Assembly (NCBI GenBank): GCA_900550705.1
Contig: URTG01000023.1
Coordinates: 1 to 16,352, forward strand
DNA: 16,352 bases
Source: an uncultured Eubacteriales bacterium
GTDB taxonomy: Bacteria > Bacillota > Clostridia > Oscillospirales > Oscillospiraceae
Direction: 5' to 3'
The notes beneath the pieces are model-generated. The model made no database searches, was not told the DNA's origin, and saw only the letters and a list, made by a program, of their open reading frames with translations. Below, in pieces: positions 6,396-13,952 of this stretch (the first letter of the stretch is position 1; every line of letters begins with the position of its first letter). The translations under genes were made by a program, and so were the position numbers.

Positions 6396-6785
6396 TCACA
6401 CCTCCGTCTCGATCCGTCGGCTGGCCACCAGTGTCACCTTCTCCAGCACCATGCCGCCCAGCGAGGCATTCTCCTGGATGGAGCTCCACTGGCAGTTGGA
6501 GTAAATGATCTTCCGGTCCGGCTTACAGATCACCAGCGAAAACCCCGCCAGCTTGTAAAAGTCAATGCCGTCCCGGATGGCCTCGTCGGTGGCATACAGC
6601 CTGGTCAGCTCCACCACATGACTGCTCTGTCCCGGAATGGTAGCCACCGGCTCCGCCTCGCCAAAGGCCTCCACCGCCGTGCTGGTCTTGGTGGTCCGGG
6701 CGGAGTAGCTCTGCACCACCGCCACCCTGGTCCCGTCCACCTCCAGATAAATATCGCTGCTGGTAGGAAATCCCGTTTTCCTCAT
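6396..6785 (-). CDS. Contractile tail tube protein (XkdM family)
   Basis: A 129-aa tail tube protein, near the usual 145 aa of XkdM. It builds the inner tube of stacked hexamers through which DNA or effectors pass. The pattern is typical: 'SSDIYLEVDGTRVAVVQSYSARTTK', the beta-hairpin 'EAFGEAEPVATIPGQSSHVVELTRLYATDE', 'FYKLAGFSLVICKPDRKIIYSNCQW' and the C-terminal 'ASLGGMVLEKVTLVASRRIE'. The ATG at 6785 follows a very strong AAGGAGGAG, consistent with high expression. It sits after the sheath gene across a 49-base gap with a perfect hairpin, and two bases before the chaperone start. Confidence 0.93.
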   Translation of the reverse strand: MRKTGFPTSSDIYLEVDGTRVAVVQSYSARTTKTSTAVEAFGEAEPVATIPGQSSHVVELTRLYATDEAIRDGIDFYKLAGFSLVICKPDRKIIYSNCQWSSIQENASLGGMVLEKVTLVASRRIETEV

Positions 6786-6804
6786 ACACGCTCCTCCTTC
6801 CGTC

Positions 6805-6828
6805 GGCCCGCCCCGGTGGGGGCGGGCC
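6805..6828 (-). repeat. Perfect 10-bp GC hairpin between sheath and tube
   Basis: GGCCCGCCCC (6805-6814) and GGGGCGGGCC (6819-6828) pair perfectly with a four-base loop. The T6 run lies on the 5' side of the hairpin on the transcribed (-) strand, so it is not a terminator for this operon. It may set the much higher tube-to-sheath mRNA stability or processing, which is inference. Confidence 0.7.
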
Positions 6829-6834
6829 AAAAAA

Positions 6835-7887
6835 TCACACCGTAATGTGCGCCGTCAGCCAGATTTGGTTCAGCCCGTGGGCCACCGTAAAGGAAAAGTC
6901 CACCAGGCATCGGCTGGGGTCCTCGCGGTCCGCCGTCACCGTCACCCCGTCATACCCGGTGATGATCTCCCGGGCCAGCTTGTTCTCCAGCTCCAGCACC
7001 ACCTGGGCACGGATGGCGCTGCGGCTCTGCTCCGTATTCTTGGCCCGGCGGAACTTGGCCCGCAGGGCGCTCCGCAGCCCGGGGAGCACATCATCCACAA
7101 TGCGGATGGTAGAAAGCTCCCGCCACGTCCCGTCCGCCGCCCCGCCGGAGGTAGTCCGGGTGGTCACCCCCCGCACCACACTGATCACGCCGCCGCTCTC
7201 CTCCACGGCGGTCACGCCGCCCAGGATCAGCCGGTCCAGGTCCTTGTCGCTGTACCGCCTGGCCAGCCCGGCCAGCCCCGCCAGCTCCGCGCCGCCCAGG
7301 GGCACCGCCGGGTCGCTCTCCCCGGCGATGGCCCCCGCCACCGCCGCAGCCACAGCCAGCCCGTCTGCCGCCCCGCCCGACTGGTCCACGCCGCCGGGGG
7401 CCACCAGCACCACCCGCTCGCAGTTCAGCCCGGCCGCCCGCTGGATCAGCTCGTCCACGCTCTCCTCTGCGCCGCCGGCCAGCACCGCCAGCCGCTCCCG
7501 CCGGGCCTCCGAGGCCTGCACCACGCTGTCCCGCAGCTTCTTCTGCACCTCCGCGTCCGTGCTGTCGCACAGCACCGCCGTGATGTTCTCCTCCGCCTCC
7601 AGGGCCTCCAGCCCCGCGGCGTATCCCGCCTGGTCCTTCACCGCCACCGCCGCCACGGCGGAGGCCCCGTTCCGCAGGGCCAGCCGGATCAGCTCCGCCA
7701 TTCCCCCGTCGCCAAAGGCGGCCACCGCCTTGTCATAGCCGGTCACCGTCTGCACCTGGCCCAGCTTTTTGGCTCCGTCGGAGCTGCCCACCAGCCCCAC
7801 CACGCCGCCCCGGCCCGCACTCCCCGCGCCGGACGACGCCTCATAGGCCGAATAGACCCCCGGTCTCTGATGTACCGTCACATTCAC
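6835..7887 (-). CDS. Contractile tail sheath protein (XkdK family, short)
   Basis: A 350-aa sheath, clearly shorter than PBSX XkdK (about 466 aa). The N-terminal strand 'VTVHQRPGVYSAYEASS' and the C-terminal strand 'NQIWLTAHITV' are the parts that interlock neighbouring subunits in contractile sheaths. The core has 'GVVGLVGSSDGAKKLGQVQTV', 'RVVLVAPGGVDQSGG' and the C-terminal 'FRRAKNTEQSRSAIRAQVVLELENKL', as in the family. The size fits a minimal sheath without the outer insertion domain. The start is GTG at 7887, overlapping the upstream TGA as GTGA with AGGAGG nine bases away; GTG 7881 is an alternative. Presence of a full interlocking N- and C-terminus argues it is not truncated. Confidence 0.93.
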   Translation of the reverse strand: MNVTVHQRPGVYSAYEASSGAGSAGRGGVVGLVGSSDGAKKLGQVQTVTGYDKAVAAFGDGGMAELIRLALRNGASAVAAVAVKDQAGYAAGLEALEAEENITAVLCDSTDAEVQKKLRDSVVQASEARRERLAVLAGGAEESVDELIQRAAGLNCERVVLVAPGGVDQSGGAADGLAVAAAVAGAIAGESDPAVPLGGAELAGLAGLARRYSDKDLDRLILGGVTAVEESGGVISVVRGVTTRTTSGGAADGTWRELSTIRIVDDVLPGLRSALRAKFRRAKNTEQSRSAIRAQVVLELENKLAREIITGYDGVTVTADREDPSRCLVDFSFTVAHGLNQIWLTAHITV

Positions 7888-8378
7888 TGTCTCATGCCTC
7901 CTCGCACCTCGATCTCCCGGAACGTCTCCCGTTCCTCCTCGTTCCACACATAGGCGGCACACACCGCCTGGGCCGGCTTTTTCATCCGCCCGCATCGGCT
8001 GTCATACTCCGTCTCCCCGCAGGAGAACTCCTGCACCAGCAGCCCCTCAGGCCCCCGGTCCATCAGCGCCCGGGCCATCCGGTCAAAGGCGGCCTGCAAG
8101 TCCGCCTCCCCCGTCCGCCCGCCGCCATAGATGTCCAGCCCGAACACCAGCTCCGCCTTCCGGCCGTACCGCTCCGTCCACTGTCCCTTCTCCGGGTCCC
8201 ATTCCTCGCCCAGATAGTTCTGGAACCCCGCCGGACCCAGCCTGCCCTGCTTCAGCGTCACTGCCACCACCGGCTCCTGCCGTTCGCCCATCCCCTTCCC
8301 GGGCCACCCAGCCCGGGCAGGCACGTCCCATTCCTGCAAATAGCGGACCAGCTCCGCCCGCAGCGTCTCCAAGCTCAA
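7884..8378 (-). CDS. Tail terminator/tail completion protein (XkdJ-like position)
   Basis: A 164-aa protein (169 if the ATG at 8393 is used) directly before the sheath. It has an N-terminal helix ('LETLRAELVRYLQEWDVPARAGWPGKG'), then alternating strands ('EPVVAVTLKQGRLGPAGFQNYLG', 'KAELVFGLDIYGGG'), a helix 'QAAFDRMARALM' and strands 'AQAVCAAYVWNEEERETFREIEVRG'. That layout fits tail terminators of the gpU/gp17 type, which cap the tail tube and join it to the head. The ATG at 8393 has GGAGG touching it. AGGAGG inside the coding start lies six bases from a TTG at 8378, with the same spacer GATGAG as the terminase small-subunit start, so TTG 8378 is preferred. The stop overlaps the sheath GTG. 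Function is inferred from order and fold pattern. Confidence 0.7.
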   Translation of the reverse strand: MSLETLRAELVRYLQEWDVPARAGWPGKGMGERQEPVVAVTLKQGRLGPAGFQNYLGEEWDPEKGQWTERYGRKAELVFGLDIYGGGRTGEADLQAAFDRMARALMDRGPEGLLVQEFSCGETEYDSRCGRMKKPAQAVCAAYVWNEEERETFREIEVRGGMRQ

Positions 8379-8379
8379 C

Positions 8380-8694
8380 TCATCCCTCCTCATCCTCCGG
8401 CCGCAGCAGCGCCCACCGGTGGCTCCCCGTCACCGGAACGCTCCGGCACACCGCAAACCGCCGCTCCTGCCAGACCACCCAGGACCGCCCCGCCTCCAGC
8501 GGCACGTCCTCCGGTCCGAAATAGAGCCACCGCTCCCCGCTCCGCAGTCCGTATTCCTCCGGCACCCGGTCCACGCCGCTCCGCTCCCGCACCGGCTGGA
8601 GAAAGGCCATCACGTCTCTCCGCCCCTGCCCGTCCTCCACCCGGACCGCCTGTCCATACCGGCCCAGGATCTGCATCCACGCCTGTTCCATCAT
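8380..8694 (-). CDS. Head closure/stopper-like protein (XkdH-like)
   Basis: A 104-aa predominantly beta-strand protein in the second connector position. It starts 'MMEQAWMQILGRYGQAVRVEDG', followed by 'RDVMAFLQPVRERSG', 'YGLRSGERWLYFGPEDVPLEAGRSWVVWQERRFAVCRSVPVTG' and 'WALLRPEDEEG'. This resembles the small beta-barrel stoppers (gp16/XkdH type) that seal the portal after packaging. The 'WLYFGPEDVPL' strand and turn recur in that group. The ATG at 8694 overlaps the upstream stop as ATGA; ATG 8691 is equally possible (TGATG). The function comes from position and size. Confidence 0.7.
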   Translation of the reverse strand: MMEQAWMQILGRYGQAVRVEDGQGRRDVMAFLQPVRERSGVDRVPEEYGLRSGERWLYFGPEDVPLEAGRSWVVWQERRFAVCRSVPVTGSHRWALLRPEDEEG

Positions 8695-9026
8695 CCCGGC
8701 ATCCCCCGAAAGGCCACCGAGCCAGACCGCAGCCATGCCCCCATCAGCCGCTCCGCCTGCGCCCTGCGAGACACGGCCTGCCCTCTCCGGATGGTCACCT
8801 CTCCGGCGGTGAAGGCCGTCACGCCCCCCTCGCCGCTCTCCAGCCCATCCATGGCCAGCATTGCCGCCGCCAGAGGAAAGGCGGAGCCGCAGTCCTCCGC
8901 CCGCACCCCGTCCCGCAGCCGGGCGGTCAGTCCCGCCTCCGCCGCCCGGACCAGGGGGCGCAGCAGCGCCTCCCTGTCCTCCGCCGCGCCCATGGCCCGG
9001 CACAGCGCCAGAATCTCCTCCGTCAT
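8691..9026 (-). CDS. Head-tail connector (gp15/gp6-like, XkdG-XkdH interval)
   Basis: A 111-aa mostly helical protein starting four bases downstream of the major capsid stop: 'MTEEILALCRAMGAAEDREALLRPLVRAAEAGLTARLRDGV', 'GSAFPLAAAMLAMDGL', then 'TAGEVTIRRGQAVSRRAQAERLMGAW'. Connector proteins of the gp6/gp15 class form a helical ring beneath the portal and commonly follow the capsid gene, with the 'GEVTI' turn before a final helix. The ATG at 9026 has GGAGG in the capsid end upstream. An open frame continues upstream but overlaps the capsid gene and is not a likely start. The exact family is not certain. Confidence 0.72.
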   Translation of the reverse strand: MTEEILALCRAMGAAEDREALLRPLVRAAEAGLTARLRDGVRAEDCGSAFPLAAAMLAMDGLESGEGGVTAFTAGEVTIRRGQAVSRRAQAERLMGAWLRSGSVAFRGMPG

Positions 9027-9030
9027 GGGC

Positions 9031-10044
9031 TTACACCTCCAGCACCCGGCTGGCCTGCTGAAACACCTTGGCAAAGCCGCTGATGGTGGTGATAGCCGCC
9101 CGCTCCAGCTGCCGGTCGATGAGCTTGTCATACTCCACCGTCACGTCGCTGCCCTGCACCATCTCCAGCGCAAACCGCTTGTCCAGACCGATGGCCGTGC
9201 CCTTGGGCAGCACCGAAGTCCGCAGCAGCGTGGCCCCCAGGGGGGTGGTCAGCTTGCCGGTGCCCTGAAAGTTCAGCCCGGTCAGCGGATTCTGCAATTC
9301 CTTCAGCTTCAGCAGCTTCACCATCACGTCGCCAGACACCAGCAGCGCGTTCATCTCGTAGGGGTCAAACTGCGCCCAGAAGTCCACCAGATCGTCATAG
9401 GTCAGCACCCCCTGACTGGCGGCCTTGTGGATGGGCGCGGCGTTGTCGTTGCCGTCGCCCAGACACAGCACCTCCACCGCGTCCGCCAGATGCATCCGGG
9501 CGATGTGCGCGCCGATCTGCCGCAGGGTCACAGAGAACAGGTCCAGTTTCTGATACCGCACCGCCTCATAGCTGGCCACCAGCATCCGGCCCCGCTTCCG
9601 CAGCTTCACCAGATTGCTCTGCACCTTCACCGTGGTGGCGGGGATGGCCGCGCCCTCCTCCACGGTCCGCAGCTCCTTCTCGTCGCCTCCGGCCTCAGAG
9701 GTAATGGAGCGGTAATCCATCCCGTCAAACCGGGTCACCGCCGCCGTGATGTGGGGCAGGATGTCCCCCTCCTCCATGCCCTGCCGGACGGACCGGGCGA
9801 TGTACTCGGGGAACAGCACCGCCGAATCCGCCGTGCGGAAAAACTTCTCCACCGGGTCGCTGGCCGCCCCCTTCACCTTGATGTCAAACCGCTTCAGCTG
9901 CCGCTGAAAGGCATCCAGCCCCTCCAGGCTGGTCCCCTTATACTGCTCGCTGGGGTCCTGCCGCTCCAGCACCTGACTGAAGCTGCTCCCCGCCTCCTGA
10001 TACATCCCCTTCTCCAGCCGCAGGCTGTCATAAGCAAAACTCAT
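9031..10044 (-). CDS. Major capsid protein (HK97-fold, XkdG-like)
   Basis: A 337-aa capsid subunit. The N-terminal ~60 residues are charged and could be a propeptide or arm, with 'SFAYDSLRLEKGMYQEAGSSFSQVLERQ'. The core follows: 'FFRTADSAVLFPEYIARSVRQGM', 'TSEAGGDEKELRTVEEGAAIPATTVKV', 'VKLRKRGRMLVASYEAVRYQKLDLFSVTLRQIGAHIAR', 'VSGDVMVKLLKL' and a C-terminal strand 'GATLLRTSVLPKGTAIGLDKRFALEMV'. These are typical of Gram-positive myovirus HK97 folds (E-loop, spine helix, A-domain). It forms the head shell. ATG at 10044 follows AAAGGG at nine bases. The upstream leader is AT-rich and holds a hairpin. Confidence 0.93.
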   Translation of the reverse strand: MSFAYDSLRLEKGMYQEAGSSFSQVLERQDPSEQYKGTSLEGLDAFQRQLKRFDIKVKGAASDPVEKFFRTADSAVLFPEYIARSVRQGMEEGDILPHITAAVTRFDGMDYRSITSEAGGDEKELRTVEEGAAIPATTVKVQSNLVKLRKRGRMLVASYEAVRYQKLDLFSVTLRQIGAHIARMHLADAVEVLCLGDGNDNAAPIHKAASQGVLTYDDLVDFWAQFDPYEMNALLVSGDVMVKLLKLKELQNPLTGLNFQGTGKLTTPLGATLLRTSVLPKGTAIGLDKRFALEMVQGSDVTVEYDKLIDRQLERAAITTISGFAKVFQQASRVLEV

Positions 10045-10098
10045 TGTATCATTCCCTTTCTATTCTACGTTTCGTATTTATTTTCGACGAATTTTCAC

Positions 10099-10149
10099 CA
10101 AGCAGCTTGTCGAAAAAGTGGCTTCGCCGCTTTTTTTCCAAGCTGCTTG
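10099..10149 (-). terminator. Nested hairpin, leaky terminator-like, upstream of the capsid gene
   Basis: Outer arms CAAGCAGCTTG (10099-10109) and CAAGCTGCTTG (10139-10149) are exact reverse complements. Between them lies an inner stem AAAAAGTGGC/GCCGCTTTTT (10113-10122 and 10126-10135) with a three-base loop. On the transcribed (-) strand the inner stem is followed by U5, then broken by CGAC, so termination would be partial. It sits between the decoration and capsid genes and could set capsid dosage or shield a processed 5' end. Confidence 0.6.
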
Positions 10150-10172
10150 TCAGGCTGACTGAGGGGTCCCCC

Positions 10173-10511
10173 TCACAGACAAACCACCGCCCTCTCCGCC
10201 TCCGCCTGCACCACCAGTGCCTTCACGCCGCCGCTCTCCGCCTTCTTCACGCCGCCCGTGCCGTCGGCTGCCAGACTGCACCAGCCCAGGGGGAGCTTGC
10301 CCGTGGTCTTCACCGGCACAAAGCCCTTCACCTGCACCGCCGCGCCCCCGCACCGGGGGCTTCGGGCCACACCGCAGAAGTCCTCCCCCGCCGTACAGGG
10401 ACCCACCGTGCCGTCGGCGCTCACCTTCACCACCTGGCCCTCGCTGACCCCCTCCTCACAGAGGAAGCTCACCGTCACCGCGCCCATCTCCTCAAAAGAA
10501 ACCTTGCTCAT
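10173..10511 (-). CDS. Small head decoration-like protein
   Basis: A 112-aa beta-rich protein between protease and major capsid. It starts 'MSKVSFEEMGAVTVSFLCEEGVSEGQVVKVSADGTVG' and includes 'GEDFCGVARSPRCGGAAVQVKGFVPVKTTGKLPLGWCSLAADGTGGV'. It resembles capsid decoration proteins by its 'GQVVKV...GTVG.C..GEDFCGVA' strand-turn pattern and by gene order. Such proteins trimerise on the head surface and stabilise it against internal DNA pressure. ATG at 10511 follows AGAGGAG at good spacing. The gene is separate from its neighbours and flanked by hairpin gaps on both sides. Assignment by pattern is moderate. Confidence 0.65.
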   Translation of the reverse strand: MSKVSFEEMGAVTVSFLCEEGVSEGQVVKVSADGTVGPCTAGEDFCGVARSPRCGGAAVQVKGFVPVKTTGKLPLGWCSLAADGTGGVKKAESGGVKALVVQAEAERAVVCL

Positions 10512-10559
10512 CGTCTTTCTCCTCTCATGCTGAATTCGGATATTTTTTCGATGCTTCTG

Positions 10560-10598
10560 CCGCCCCCCGCGGGGGCGGGGTTCCGCCCCTTACGGAAC
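10560..10598 (-). repeat. Two adjacent GC hairpins between protease and decoration genes
   Basis: CCGCCCCC (10560-10567) and GGGGGCGG (10571-10578) form a perfect 8-bp stem with a CGC loop. Directly next to it GTTCCG (10580-10585) pairs with CGGAAC (10593-10598). They fill most of the 101-base gap. A run of A bases follows on the transcribed strand rather than U, so they are not ordinary terminators. Confidence 0.6.
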
Positions 10599-10612
10599 GG
10601 AAGAAACCAAGC

Positions 10613-11533
10613 TCAAATCAAAAACGCCCCGTCCTCCCCCTCTCCTTTCTTCTCCGTCTCATACCGCCACTGGGTCCTGAGGGGATACCGCTCCGCCGCC
10701 TTCTTTCCATACGCCTTTTCCAGCGCCTCCAGCTCCTCCCGCGACAGCTTCTCCACCATGGCCGTCAGCATCGCCCGCTCCGGGGCCGCCCCGGCCAGCA
10801 GACCCAGCCGGACCACCTCCTGCCGCAGCCGGCCCAGCCACTCCCGGCCCAGCGCCGCCTGCTGCTCCAGCTCCTTCCACGCCGCGTGACACGCGCCGTC
10901 CCCTTCCGCCAGCTTCCGCAGGGCCGCCGCGCCCTTCACCACACCGGCCTCCCGCTGGGCGGGCACCGCCACAAAGGAGAACTCAAAGGCGTCCTCCGCC
11001 TCCTCCAGACTGACAAAGCACAGCCGTCCGCCGTACTCCTCTCCCTTCTCATGGCCGCAGCCCCCCTGCCGCCGGTCCGCCCCGCAGATGGAGCACACCG
11101 CCCGCTTCACCGCGCAGCCCACGCTCACCTCCCGCTTGATGCCGCCCTCGATCTCCGCGATCAGGTCCCGGCTTCCCTCGGTCCGCATCATGTAGGCGTA
11201 GCCCTTCAGCCAGCAATATGCGTCTCCCGCCCGGGTCCGCCGCTCCGGCTGCCGCACCACCTCCGTCTTGTAGATGCGGGCCGCCTGTCCCCGGGCCGAC
11301 CACTGGTGGTCAAAAATACCGCTTTTGCCCACAAACAGCTGCGCCAGCTCCTCCAGGGTCTTTGCCGGGAACCGCTCTCCGTCCCGGTCCACCTCGTTGT
11401 CGCACAGGCGCACGGAAAAGGCATACACCTCCTCCGCCCCCAGGGGCCGCCGGGCCTGGGCAGCGATCAGCGCCAGGTCCTCCGCCGTCAGCGCCGCCCG
11501 TGCGCCGCCCTCCGTCTCCTTCCGGATGTTCAT
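10613..11533 (-). CDS. Prohead protease with scaffold-like C-terminus (XkdF-like)
   Basis: A 306-aa protein in the XkdF position. Residues about 35-200 show the head-maturation protease pattern: 'VYAFSVRLCDNEVDRDGERFPAKTLEELAQLFVGKSGIFDHQW' with His76, and 'GGIKREVSVGCAVK' with Ser137, the likely catalytic His-Ser pair. A cysteine-rich insert ('CSICG', 'GGCGHEKGEEYGGRLC', Cys147, 150, 159, 172 and His161) resembles a zinc site seen in PBSX-type relatives. Residues about 205-306 are helical and charged ('LEQQAALGREWLGRLRQEVVRLG', 'AMVEKLSREELEALEKAYG'), fitting an internal scaffold that is cleaved on maturation. The ATG at 11533 overlaps the portal stop as ATGA behind GAGGAGAGAGGA. Confidence 0.85.
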   Translation of the reverse strand: MNIRKETEGGARAALTAEDLALIAAQARRPLGAEEVYAFSVRLCDNEVDRDGERFPAKTLEELAQLFVGKSGIFDHQWSARGQAARIYKTEVVRQPERRTRAGDAYCWLKGYAYMMRTEGSRDLIAEIEGGIKREVSVGCAVKRAVCSICGADRRQGGCGHEKGEEYGGRLCFVSLEEAEDAFEFSFVAVPAQREAGVVKGAAALRKLAEGDGACHAAWKELEQQAALGREWLGRLRQEVVRLGLLAGAAPERAMLTAMVEKLSREELEALEKAYGKKAAERYPLRTQWRYETEKKGEGEDGAFLI

Positions 11534-12675
11534 GTCCTCTCTCCTCTCAGCCTCTCGGCCTGGTTTCGATACAGCTCCGCCCGGGCCTCCTCCACCAGGT
11601 CCTGCAAATTGATGTCCTCCCAATCCAGCTCCACCCGCCGGTCATACCCGTGGAGGGTGAGCCACAGCTCCACGATCCGCCCGATCACCGGCTCCACGCT
11701 CCGCCGGATGGCGCTGATCTCGCTGGTGAGCAGGTCCGCCTGCTGGCTGCTCATCCGCTCGGTAGAGGACCAGGACAGCCCCAGCATAAAGGGCGGAATG
11801 CCCGTCCGGGCCACCAGCTGCTCCAAAATCTGCCGCACCGGCACCTGACTGTCCAGAATAGGGCTGTCCCCGCCGATGACCTTGATGTCCACGTCGCCCA
11901 CGGCCACAAAGTCCCGCACCTGTCCGTTCCGTCCCGCCTGCATGGCGGAGGACCACTCCCCCGCGATCTGTCGGCACTGCTCCTGGGCAAAGGCCCCGTC
12001 CTCCGCCCCCGGCTTGCACACCACCGCAAAGCGGAGGTTCCCCGCCCGCTCCCAGTTCTGCCCCGTGGCCTGAAAGATTTTCAGCAAGATCCCCGCCAAA
12101 AAGGGCATCGACCGCAGCATAGACACCCCGCAGGGCCGGTCCCCCGTGGGCTGGAAGGGGGTAAAGAGCAATAACTCCTGATAGGGCAGCTCCCGCGCCC
12201 TGCCCCCCTCCCGCACACACAGGCGAAAGTCCAGGGGACTGTCCCCCAGCCGCGCCTCCACCTGCTCCGGGTCGGCGCACAGCACCGCCGCAATGTCCCG
12301 TCCGTCCGGAGTCAATACGATCTCCCCCAGCCCCCGGCCGCAGGTAAACAGATCGTCCAGATACCGGTCCAGAAAGCTCTGCATCCCCCGCTGTCCCCAG
12401 CCGATGTTCACCGTGCGGAGAAAATCCTCCAGCGGCTCCTGGGCCGCCCGCTCTCTCGTCCGCACCACCAGCCCGCCGCACAGCCGCACCAGCTTCCAGA
12501 TGGCCGCGTCAATGAGAGGAATTCCCTCCCGAATGGCCCGATACAGCCCCAGCTCCGCCGGGGCCAGGGGCGTATACCGATCCAGCGCGGCAAAGGGCTG
12601 TCCGCCTCCCTGCCGCACCTGTACCACCGGAGCGGGGACCTCCTTCTTCTCCCGCTCCCACCATCTTCGTCTCAT
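11530..12675 (-). CDS. Phage portal protein (XkdE-like)
   Basis: A 381-aa portal, the dodecameric ring at the head vertex through which DNA is packaged and ejected. It is somewhat shorter than PBSX XkdE. Clear family blocks are the N-terminal 'GIPLIDAAIWKLVRLCGGLVV', central 'YLDDLFTCGRGLGEIVLTPDGRDIAAV', 'ELPYQELLLFTPFQPTGDRPCGVSMLRSMPFLAGILLKIFQ' and the clip/stem region 'VPVRQILEQLVARTGIPPFMLGLSWSSTERMSSQQADLL'. The ATG at 12675 is preceded by GGAGG at eight bases, 14 bases after the terminase stop. A long open frame upstream of it overlaps the terminase gene and is not coding. The stop overlaps the protease start (ATGA). Confidence 0.93.
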   Translation of the reverse strand: MRRRWWEREKKEVPAPVVQVRQGGGQPFAALDRYTPLAPAELGLYRAIREGIPLIDAAIWKLVRLCGGLVVRTRERAAQEPLEDFLRTVNIGWGQRGMQSFLDRYLDDLFTCGRGLGEIVLTPDGRDIAAVLCADPEQVEARLGDSPLDFRLCVREGGRARELPYQELLLFTPFQPTGDRPCGVSMLRSMPFLAGILLKIFQATGQNWERAGNLRFAVVCKPGAEDGAFAQEQCRQIAGEWSSAMQAGRNGQVRDFVAVGDVDIKVIGGDSPILDSQVPVRQILEQLVARTGIPPFMLGLSWSSTERMSSQQADLLTSEISAIRRSVEPVIGRIVELWLTLHGYDRRVELDWEDINLQDLVEEARAELYRNQAERLRGERT

Positions 12676-12689
12676 CGCTTCTCCCTCCG

Positions 12690-13937
12690 TTAAAATCGTC
12701 CCCGCTCCACGCATCCGGCGTAAAAGCCGCCGCCCTCGCTCCGCCCGGCCACCGTGGCCGCAAAATAGCGGATGTCGTCCATGGCGTGGTCGTCCTCCTT
12801 CCGCACCCGGTCCTCTCCGTCGGACTTCTCCGCCCAGCGATACAGCCCGAATTCCCGGATGGCATCCGTACACCCCGCACAGATTACCAGCTTCCCCGCC
12901 TTCAGCAGCCGGGCCGTCAGCCGGATACCGGCCAACACCTGGTTGTCCGCCCTCCGCACCGTCCACCCCCGCCGCCGCAGCGTCTCCGCAAAGCTGGCCG
13001 CCGAGGGGTCCAGCACCACCCCCCGGATGGTCCGTCCCCCCGCCAGCGCCGCCAGGTCGTCGGCATACTCCTCGTCCGTCTTCTGCCGCCGCCTGGCCCG
13101 GCCGTCGTAATAAAATTCCCGCACCCGATACCAGACCCCGTTCCGCTGCCCCCACAGCCCCATAGACGTGGGGTTCCGCGTCCCGTAGTCGCAGGAGATA
13201 TACCAGGGTCCCAGCTCCCCCTCCGGTACGGGCTTCACATAGCTCTCATCGAAGAAGTCATAGACCAGTCCCTCCGCCGCCACCCACTCCCCCAGCACGA
13301 ACCGCCGGTAAAACGCCCCCTGAAACAGGCTCTCATACCGCCGCAGCACCTGGGGCGACAGCCCCGGGTTGTCCGTCATGGCAAAGGGGATTCGCAGCGC
13401 GCCTTTCTCCTCCGCCTTCAAAATCCACTCCTGATAGAACCAGTGTCCCGGCCCCTCAGGATTGCAGGAGAACCACAACCGGCTCCCCGTCACCGAGCAC
13501 CGGGCCACCGTCTGCTCCACAAAGGACCGGGGCATCAGCGCCACCTCGTCCAGCAGCGCCCCCGCCAGGGTCATCCCCTGAATCAGCGCCGCCGAGCCCT
13601 CGTCCTTTCCGCCGAACAGATAAAACTCATTGCGCCGTCCCCCCAGCCGCACACTCAGCCGGTTCTGCGCCGCCCGCCACTGGCACCGAAAGCCCATTTT
13701 CTCTAAAATGGGCCGCAGCTCCTCCAGCACGTTCCGCCGCACGGACAAAATGGTCTTGCCGCACAGGGCAAAGCTCTTTCCGTGGAAGCACTGCATCCCC
13801 CAGCAGAAAAAGGACAGCCCCGTGCACAGCGTCTTCCCGCTCCGCACCGCCCCGTCGCAGATGATGGCCTGCTTCTCCCGGTCCGCCGACCCCGGCCGCC
13901 ACCAGGTGAGCACCCGCCGCTGCTTGGGGGAAAACAC
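12690..13937 (-). CDS. Terminase large subunit (XtmB-like)
   Basis: A 415-aa packaging motor of usual family length. The ATPase half has Walker A GAVRSGKT at residues 29-36, Walker B 'ALLDE' ending Asp130-Glu131, and the coupling motif 'WFSCNPEGP' at 155-163. The nuclease half has the three acidic positions expected for an RNase H-like fold: Asp250 ('ISCDYG'), Asp310 ('VVLDPS') and Asp387 or 388 ('DDHAMDDIRYF'). It therefore appears able both to translocate and to cut DNA. The start is GTG at 13937, giving 'MFSPKQRRVL', with GGAGAG upstream and 15 bases after the small-subunit stop. No disruption is visible. Confidence 0.95.
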   Translation of the reverse strand: MFSPKQRRVLTWWRPGSADREKQAIICDGAVRSGKTLCTGLSFFCWGMQCFHGKSFALCGKTILSVRRNVLEELRPILEKMGFRCQWRAAQNRLSVRLGGRRNEFYLFGGKDEGSAALIQGMTLAGALLDEVALMPRSFVEQTVARCSVTGSRLWFSCNPEGPGHWFYQEWILKAEEKGALRIPFAMTDNPGLSPQVLRRYESLFQGAFYRRFVLGEWVAAEGLVYDFFDESYVKPVPEGELGPWYISCDYGTRNPTSMGLWGQRNGVWYRVREFYYDGRARRRQKTDEEYADDLAALAGGRTIRGVVLDPSAASFAETLRRRGWTVRRADNQVLAGIRLTARLLKAGKLVICAGCTDAIREFGLYRWAEKSDGEDRVRKEDDHAMDDIRYFAATVAGRSEGGGFYAGCVERGRF

Positions 13938-13952
13938 CCAGCTCTCCGCCGC

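Noticed and set aside
10041..10052. Three-codon mini-ORF (ATG ATA CAA TGA) overlapping the capsid ATG
   Set aside because: Its ATG touches the purine-rich site with no workable spacing, so it is probably not translated.
8419..10158. Long open frame on the plus strand (579 codons) opposite connector and capsid genes
   Set aside because: Its product is rich in His, Arg, Pro and Leu, typical of antisense frames in high-GC DNA; the minus-strand genes have clear family patterns and ribosome binding sites.
10161..10174. GAGGGG/CCCCTC inverted repeat at the decoration gene stop
   Set aside because: The two-base loop makes a stable hairpin unlikely, and no U-tract follows.
12676..13155. Upstream extension of the portal frame
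   Set aside because: It overlaps the terminase large-subunit nuclease domain and has Gly/Arg-rich nonsense composition; GGAGG fixes the ATG at 12675.
13692..13713. Perfect 9-bp hairpin (GCCCATTTT/AAAATGGGC) inside the terminase large-subunit gene
   Set aside because: It encodes the normal 'ILEKMGF' stretch and has no U-tract or partner signal; a single short hairpin in coding DNA can arise by chance.
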